Origin: Amaurobius ferox | Lineage: Eukaryota > Arthropoda > Arachnida > Araneae > Amaurobiidae | Direction: 5' to 3' | NCBI GenBank assembly: GCA_951213105.1 | Contig: OX578138.1 | Location: forward strand, 93,526,914-93,590,913 | DNA: 64,000 nucleotides | Shown: positions 58,350-64,000 of the stretch, piece after piece | Position numbering within the stretch: position 1 is the first letter of the stretch | Layout of the letters: each line of letters opens with the position of its first letter | Notes under the pieces: model-generated | Told to the model about the DNA's origin: nothing | The model's input: the letters and a program-made list of their open reading frames with translations, nothing else | Databases searched by the model: none | Translations under genes and position numbers: made by a program

Positions 58350-59695
58350 CTAGACAGTAATATTGTCTTTATTAAAGCAGTAATAAGTGCTATCATGAAC
58401 TATAATGATAATCTGGATTTTCGGCTAAAGTGTTATGATGCAAAAGACAAGTTTAAATATTTCTAGATAATTTTGTCATTATTAAATCAGTAATAAGCAC
58501 CATTATGAACTATATCGGAGATCCGGATTGCAGTTGTAGTTTTAGGATGCAAAGGATGAGTTCGATGATTTCTAGAAAATAAATTGTCTTGACTAAAACA
58601 GTGATAAGCGCTATCATGGACTATAATGAAGATATGGATTATAGTCTATAGTTTTAGGATGCAAAAGAGGATTTCTAGACAATATTGTCTTTAATAAAGC
58701 AGTAATAAGCTATATAATGAACTATAACGAAGATCTGAATTGTAGTCTGTAATTTTAGTATGCAAACAACGAGTTTAAAATTTTCTAGACAATATTGTCT
58801 TTGTAAGTCTATTGTAAGCGCTATCATGGACTATAATGAAGATTTGGATTGTAGTCTATAGTTTTAGGATACGAGTTCGAAGATTTCTAGACAGTAATGT
58901 CTTCATTAAATCAGTAATAAGTGCTATTATGAACTGAAACCATGATATGGATTACATTTGTAGTTTTAGGATGCAAAGGACGAGTTCGAAGATTTCTAGA
59001 CATTATTGTATTTATTAAAGCAGTAATAAGCGCTATCATGAACTATAGCGATGATCTGGATTTTAGTCTATAATTTTAGGATGCAAAGGGGAAGTTTAAA
59101 TATTTATAGATAATTTTATCGTTATTAAATCAGTAATATACACTGCTATGAACTATAACGAAGATCTGGATTGCAGTTGTAGTTTTAGGATGCAAAGGAC
59201 GAGTTTGCAGATTTCTAGAGAAAATTGTCTTTACTAAAGTAGTGATAAGCGCTATCATGGACTTTGATGAATATATGGATTGCAGTCTATAGTTTTAGGA
59301 TGCAAAGGAGGATTTCTAGACAATATTGTCTTTACTAAAGCTGTAATAAGCTATATCATAAACTTTAACGAAGATCTGGATTTTAGTCTATAATTTTATC
59401 ATGCAAAGGACGAATTTAAAATTTCTAGACAATATTGTCTTTGTTAAAGCAGTATAAAGCGCTATCATGGACTATAACAAATATCTGGATTCCAGTGTGT
59501 AGTTTTAAGATACGAGTTTGAAGATTTCTAGATAATACTGTCTTCATTGAAGCAGTAATAAGTGCTATTATGAATTGAAACGATGATCTGGATTTCATTT
59601 GTAGTTCTAGGATGCAAAGGACGAGTTCGAAGATTTCTAGACATTATTGTCTTTATTAAAGCAGTAAAAAGTGCTATCAGAAACTATCACATATA
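58350..59695. repeat. ~105-bp satellite with ~641-bp six-unit higher-order period
   Basis: About 13 units carry AGTAATAAGCGCTATCATGA, ACGAAGATCTGGATT, AGTTTTAGGATGCAAAGGAC and GATTTCTAGACAATATTGTC in varying forms. Diagnostic variants recur at about 641 bp: 58376 with 59020, 58701 with 59341, 58810 with 59449 and 58912 with 59553. It lies between two copies of module M. Confidence 0.85.
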
Positions 59696-59699
59696 TATT

Positions 59700-60720
59700 T
59701 TCTAACTACTTATTAAAAACACAAAACAATCGTTAAGCTCAATAGAACGACGCTTGTAATGCTCAACAAATTGACAAATAAGAAAATTGTATTCTTAACA
59801 CTGGCATATTTTCCGCTAGCATTCACACAGCACAACGGGAGTGAAGCACTATCCTTATATACTTTCGGAAAATTTTGTGTAGAAGCGCCACCTGTTGTTA
59901 GGAGGATGAAATAAATCGAAAAATAACAATAAAATATATAAAGTATTAACGAAATGTGCATTGTAGAAACTATTTCTCACTTCTTGGTCATATCGCGTCA
60001 AATCTACATTTAACCTTTACTTCTGAATTTCTTGTTCATATTTTCAGAATGTTTATTATTTATTTTAGTAGTTCTATTTAGTCAAACTAGGTGGCACCGC
60101 CAGCAATTTTGTATTAGTGCATGGTTAAGCTCATTTTGGCGTTGAGCAGTAGGTTTTTTGGTCACACAGAATGAGGAAAGGAATATTTCAGAAACGATCA
60201 ACGGATTTCTTACTTTTTTTACTCGAAAATTGCGCTCTATTTTACGAGCATTTATTTATTGTTAGCGCGCAAAGCCGCATTTTACAAAGAACACATAATT
60301 CGCATTAAAGTTTGAAAGGAAATTCGTTTACATATTTGTCCAAGATAATTCCAAAAATACATTCCATATTTACTCCCAAACCCCTAGCTTATACCACCAC
60401 AAACTATTTCATGCTATCATTACTTTAATCATATATCCACAGACGTTAGCTTCAGTCACTGAGTGGAGGTTAGAAGGAAATCAATATCACCATTTCCAGG
60501 TCTCGTTGCGTGTTGCTGCGTTGACAGCAAACAAATCAAACCAGACAGTGTGACCTCTTCTCAACTCGGGCATAGAGCAAATAATTGGATTATCGCATCT
60601 TTCTTATCGCTGACTGTAATTATCCCAATAATCAAAGTGGCGTTTCCTAACAGAAACTCGTACCAGCATGTCCATGCATACTGTCAAATCGTACGATCTG
60701 GTACTTGAGCAGTATCAGAG
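59700..60720 (+). repeat. Module M, copy 2 (fullest)
   Basis: It has GAAGCGCCACCTGTTGTTAG, GTCAAACTAGGTGGCACCGC, TTGTTAGCGCGCAAAGCC, AAAATACATTCCATATTTAC and the block shared with copy 1 (GTTGCGTGTTGCTGCGTTGA). The sequences GCGCCACCTRTTGT and ACTAGGTGGC are inversely similar, a possible old element edge. ORFs (82 codons minus, 81 plus) lack recognisable domains. Confidence 0.75.
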
Positions 60721-60734
60721 TATAAAATAAAGTT

Positions 60735-60935
60735 CTAAATAATAACATCAGCTTAGATTAAATAATAACTCATAAAATATAACTAATTAGATCTAAATAA
60801 TAACATCAGCTTAGTTAGATCTAAATAATAACATCAGCTTAGTTAGATCTAAATAATAACATCAGCTTAGTTAGATCTAAATAATAACATCAGCTAATGC
60901 TATTATTTAATTTAAACATCTAAATAATGACATCA
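60735..60935. repeat. 28-bp minisatellite
   Basis: ATCTAAATAATAACATCAGC then TTAGTTAG repeats about six times with a 28-bp period; outer copies are diverged. Confidence 0.9.
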
Positions 60936-61069
60936 GCTTTGTCAAAAACAGCAACAATTGCAAACATGAACAATATAATAATTTCCTTATTTATAGAAAT
61001 CACATAACAATCTAGTATAATAAAACAAGTATAATAAAAATGTATATAAAAAGTATAATACAAACAAGT

Positions 61070-61900
61070 ATAATAAAATAAAATTAAATGCTTAATTCAC
61101 AGCATTCAAGTAGCACAACTCCAATGTAGCGGCATCTTTATATGCCTTCTAGAGCCTGGCATGGTTGCGCCACCTAGTGTGATGAAAGAGAAGTAAAACG
61201 AGAAAAAAGGTATATATTCAGAAAATGCAAACTATAAATATGAATCAGAAAATGTTCTGAGCTGCTTGTTTATGTGTCTTGTACTCCACTACGTATTCCG
61301 ATTTTCTGAGTTTTACTGTTATTTTGCGTGTTATTTCCTTTTCGTCAAACTAGGTGGCTCCATGTAGTCATTTTGATTGTACAACGTGGTATTTAATCTC
61401 TTATTTATCTTTCAACCCTCGGCTTCTAGCCCTCATAGGAGAAAGAAATCCATGTATTTAAAAATGAATAGCTACTTCTTTTATTGTTCTTTTTTGCGAG
61501 CCGTTTACACATTCACATTAAATAAAACCACTGAGGATATGCCTTTCAAATTTTTCTCTTTTAACTTCTCTGTTTGGTTCATTTATTGTTTGCGCGCAAA
61601 GACGTATTTTAACTTAACACATATTTCAAATAAAATACTCGTACAAAACAATGATTGATAAGAAATTCGTTCACAAGTCTTCAGGAAATAGTTCCTCAAA
61701 AAATATTTTATCTTTACTAGTAAACACTTATACCTCCTTAAGTTATTTCATAATCTCGTTACTTTCGTCGTGCACCAGAAAATGTTAGTGTTAGTCACTA
61801 AGTTAAGGTAATAAGAAAATCCATTACGCCAATACCAGGGTTAGTTACTTGTTGCTATGTTGACAACCAAACCATATAGTTTTGCAAAACAATCGTCACA
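61070..61900 (+). repeat. Module M, copy 3 (diverged)
   Basis: GCGCCACCTAGTGTGATGAA, GTCAAACTAGGTGGCTCCAT, GTTTGCGCGCAAAGACG and AGTCACTAAGTTAAGGTAAT with AGTTACTTGTTGCTATGTTG follow the order of copy 2 at a spacing of about 1.33-1.36 kb. The 93-codon ORF at 61377-61658 has no domain I recognise. Confidence 0.65.
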
Positions 61901-62160
61901 TACAGTAAAACAGCATTAAAAGCTCAAAAACAAATTCACAAACGATGATCGTATTATCAAAACGCTGACATAGTCACATGATCAAAACTTAATAGCACTT
62001 ACACATAGCATCTGAAGCACTGAAAAGGCATTCTTATATATCTCATATGGAAATATCCAAAAATCCCGAAACACTTGACAAAATTACCAAAATTACTGTC
62101 AACATTATCGGTCAAGTAATCAACAGTTCACAAAATCGGTCCCAAGATCGCCAACTTTGT
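61901..62160. other. No gene seen
   Basis: AT-rich transition from module M to the next SINE. Confidence 0.35.
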
Positions 62161-62162
62161 CG

Positions 62163-62445
62163 CAAAGTTAAGCGGCCCGAACATCAAAGCGTGTGTGTAC
62201 TGTTATCCCGGAGTGAAGGGGCACCTACGCACCACGTCCACAAGACCCCCCAGGGTGTCTCATGGCGAACGGGAGGATATTTGCAGCTTCACTTTTTATA
62301 GAAGCCCCCCGAAGGATGGAAGTCTGACTTGGCTTCGACATGACAACATCCATGCCCGCTGGCGGGATTCGAACCCGCAACCCGGCAATCCAGCGATCAG
62401 ACGGAAACGCATGCCCCTGACCGCTCAACCACCGGATCGGCTGAA
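62163..62445 (-). mobile_element. SINE family D (tRNA-Ser-like head), minus strand
   Basis: The minus strand starts GCCGATCCGGTGGTTGAGCG at about 62441, has TCAGGGGCATGCGTTTCC and a perfect T-arm GCGGGTTCGAATCCCGC (62366-62382). The body has GGGCATGGATGTTGTCATGT, CTTCGGGGGGCTTCTATAAA and ACACCCTGGGGGGTCTTGTG. The head is close to family B but the body is different. The three ORFs (67-118 codons) here are artefacts. Confidence 0.75.
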
Positions 62446-62479
62446 CATCATAGTAATCTATATAAATGACATTGAAAAT
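62446..62479. other. Short spacer
   Basis: AT-rich sequence between the SINE and the repeat R3 copy. Confidence 0.3.
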
Positions 62480-62965
62480 CTGTCTGTGTGTTTATTTGGG
62501 CGCATATTTGTGGGATTGATTGTGTATTTATTTATCTCATCATTACGGTAAACGGCTGCACGGAATTAGGTGAATCTTTCGGAATAGATTTGCAGTAGCC
62601 TCACTTAAAATTTAGTCTATATTTTGAGTTCCTGGGAACAGGGTTTGTCTCGATATTAACTGAAAACGCTCAATTTAATCTTCCATTGAGATAGCATTAT
62701 GCTGACGCTATTTCTTCCACCAATTTATTTAAATATAATTATATCATGTCGCTTAGCAATGGATTTAAATCCAATGCGTTTATGACGGGTTTTGTAAAAT
62801 ATTTTCCTATTTAAATAGTAAATATATATGCATAAAATAAATTTAATCGATATTGCATTTTTGACTGGATTATATCAATTGCAGTCTCCAGGTTTAAACA
62901 TTATTATTATTGGTACTTTCGGGGATTATTGATAATACGTCACTTTAATACGTCACCGTTTAATT
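62480..62965 (+). repeat. Dispersed repeat R3, copy
   Basis: CTCATCATTACGGTAAACGG, GAATTAGGTGAATCTTTCGG, CTTCCATTGAGATAGCATTA, ATCCAATGCGTTTATGACGG, TTGACTGGATTATATCAATT and CGGGGATTATTGATAATAC match the copy at 15.99-16.6 kb in order. No ORF. Confidence 0.65.
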
Positions 62966-63024
62966 TTAACAAAAATTGTTGAAACTCATATTGTACTAAG
63001 GGTAATCTTCTAAGTTCAATCTAA

Positions 63025-63038
63025 GGGGGGGGGGGGTG
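63025..63038. repeat. Poly-G run
   Basis: A run of ten or more G at the edge of the next R2 copy, followed by a GTGCG/GTGTGT tract. Confidence 0.85.
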
Positions 63039-63039
63039 C

Positions 63040-63870
63040 GTTTGTGCGTGTGTATGTGTTGTGCGCGCGCCTGTTGTGTACGTGTGTGTGTGTGTGTGGA
63101 GATGATATCTCACGAATGAATAGATTCGAACGAAATTTGGTACAAAAATTATAATCTGTGAAGACTGGAACCCTATTATTTTTAAACACAATCGATTTTA
63201 CAGACCACTCCTAAATTTTGGAATGAAATTTTGCAGAATATCGTCAAAAAATCAAAACCTCCAATAAATTTATATAAATAATGATTTCTTATGTAATTTT
63301 AAATTATAATACAATTGACATAAAAATTAGACTACTAGTAAGAACTGTTCTCGAGATATTGCACATTTTTCAAATAAATTTATCAAAACTTCACATAAAA
63401 TAAAAAAAAATAGTTATCTATCGTAACATATGTTCACTTGTCCTATGCAATATTATGTGATAAATTTGTTAACATCATTCTTGTGGATCTAGCACGTTCC
63501 ACTTATGAGACAAGGTACCACGGGTACTAGTTTGTTATTCGTATGCCGATAGTCATTTACCTACTATAATAATAACTTATTCCTCATCTATATTGCTTGA
63601 GGAATTTTTAGCGATAAATTTGGTGGAATGTCGTCATCTTTGCAACTTTATAAAATGTTGCCAAATTGGCGAAAATATTATGAAATTGGTAAAAATGAGG
63701 CTAAATCAATAAAAATGACGACTAATTGATGAAAATTAAATACCTTAGAAAAAACATAAGAATTGACTATAAGAATAACCCATTTCAATGTCAGTTCATT
63801 CATCTGTCAATGAAGTAAATTTATTGCATTATATAAGCAAAGTCATGTGCTGCACAAGTCAGATTATTTT
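63040..63870 (+). repeat. Dispersed repeat R2, second near-complete copy
   Basis: TGAATAGATTCGAACGAAAT, ATTTTGGAATGAAATTTTGC, TTCTCGAGATATTGCACATT, GTGGATCTAGCACGTTCCAC, TTGGTGGAATGTCGTCATCT and TGACGACTAATTGATGAAAA follow the order of the 13.1-14.0-kb copy, ending at GCATTATATAAGCAAAGTCA. Confidence 0.75.
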
Positions 63871-64000
63871 ATTTGCGCAGCAATTTACAAAATGCAATTA
63901 TGGTTAGTGCGCAGAGTCACATATTATACTTAAAAACACATAATACAAATAAAATATAAAGTAAAACTTGTTATTCGTATGCCGATAGTCATTTACATAC
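63871..64000 (+). repeat. Module M fragment and start of a further R2 copy, cut by the window end
   Basis: GTTAGTGCGCAGAGTCACAT and AACACATAATACAAATAAAA resemble the GTTAGCGCGCAAAGCC..AACACATA block of module M. The last 34 bases, TTGTTATTCGTATGCCGATA then GTCATTTACATAC, repeat the phrase at about 63.53-63.56 kb, so another R2 copy probably continues beyond the window. Confidence 0.6.

Noticed and set aside
62355..62442. Functional tRNA-Ser gene
   Set aside because: The T-arm is perfect, but the acceptor ends do not pair well and a SINE body follows directly.
62195..62551. 118-codon plus ORF
   Set aside because: It is the antisense of a tRNA-headed SINE.

Overview
This window looks like intergenic or heterochromatin-like DNA from a eukaryote, most probably an arthropod and perhaps a spider. 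It is AT-rich, has long (TA)n, (ATT)n and (CA)n microsatellites, and carries no dense long ORFs. It does carry tRNA-headed SINEs, 5S-rRNA-like copies, Tc1/mariner relics and a Penelope-like foldback. The spider assignment is my impression from the repeat families and could not be checked. I found no host protein-coding gene I would defend. Every ORF above about 120 codons lies in the 25-bp tandem array, in a minisatellite, in a (TA)n tract or in a transposon relic.

Layout. 0-9 kb: a SINE with a clean 17-bp target duplication inside an older repeat (163-462), (ATT)n and a 243-bp tandem duplication (2.0-2.7 kb), a minisatellite and a tRNA-Ser-like SINE (4.3-4.65 kb). 9.4-11.5 kb: three diverged tandem copies of a complex repeat, one holding a nearly perfect 119-bp duplication. 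13-18 kb: copies of two dispersed families and a GC-richer island. 20.9-21.5 kb: two minus-strand SINEs with another tRNA-like head. 25.3-28.5 kb: three TA-flanked DNA transposons side by side: a mariner relic, a long-TIR non-autonomous element and a nearly full-length dead Tc1 element. 30-37 kb: dispersed repeats and (TA)n. 38.05-42.36 kb: a 4.3-kb array of a 25-bp unit with 288-bp and 169-bp higher-order periods, open in all six frames. 45.2-45.8 kb: a 0.6-kb foldback with a hammerhead-ribozyme-like motif in each arm. 46-51 kb: paired dispersed repeats, SINEs and a 30-bp minisatellite. 53-57.5 kb: tRNA-derived SINEs, two of them carrying a full-length 5S-like head in the same orientation. 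57.9-62 kb: related modules interrupted by a ~105-bp satellite with a ~641-bp higher-order period. 62-64 kb: another SINE and copies of the dispersed families.

Nothing suggests an operon or cooperating host genes. The activity recorded here is that of mobile elements and tandem repeats: LINE-dependent SINE retroposition (A/T-rich or CAA tails, target duplications), cut-and-paste TA-targeting elements, a Penelope-like foldback, and local amplification. The best candidates for something little described are the chimeric 5S-tRNA SINEs, the foldback with paired hammerhead-like motifs, and the six-frame-open 25-bp array.
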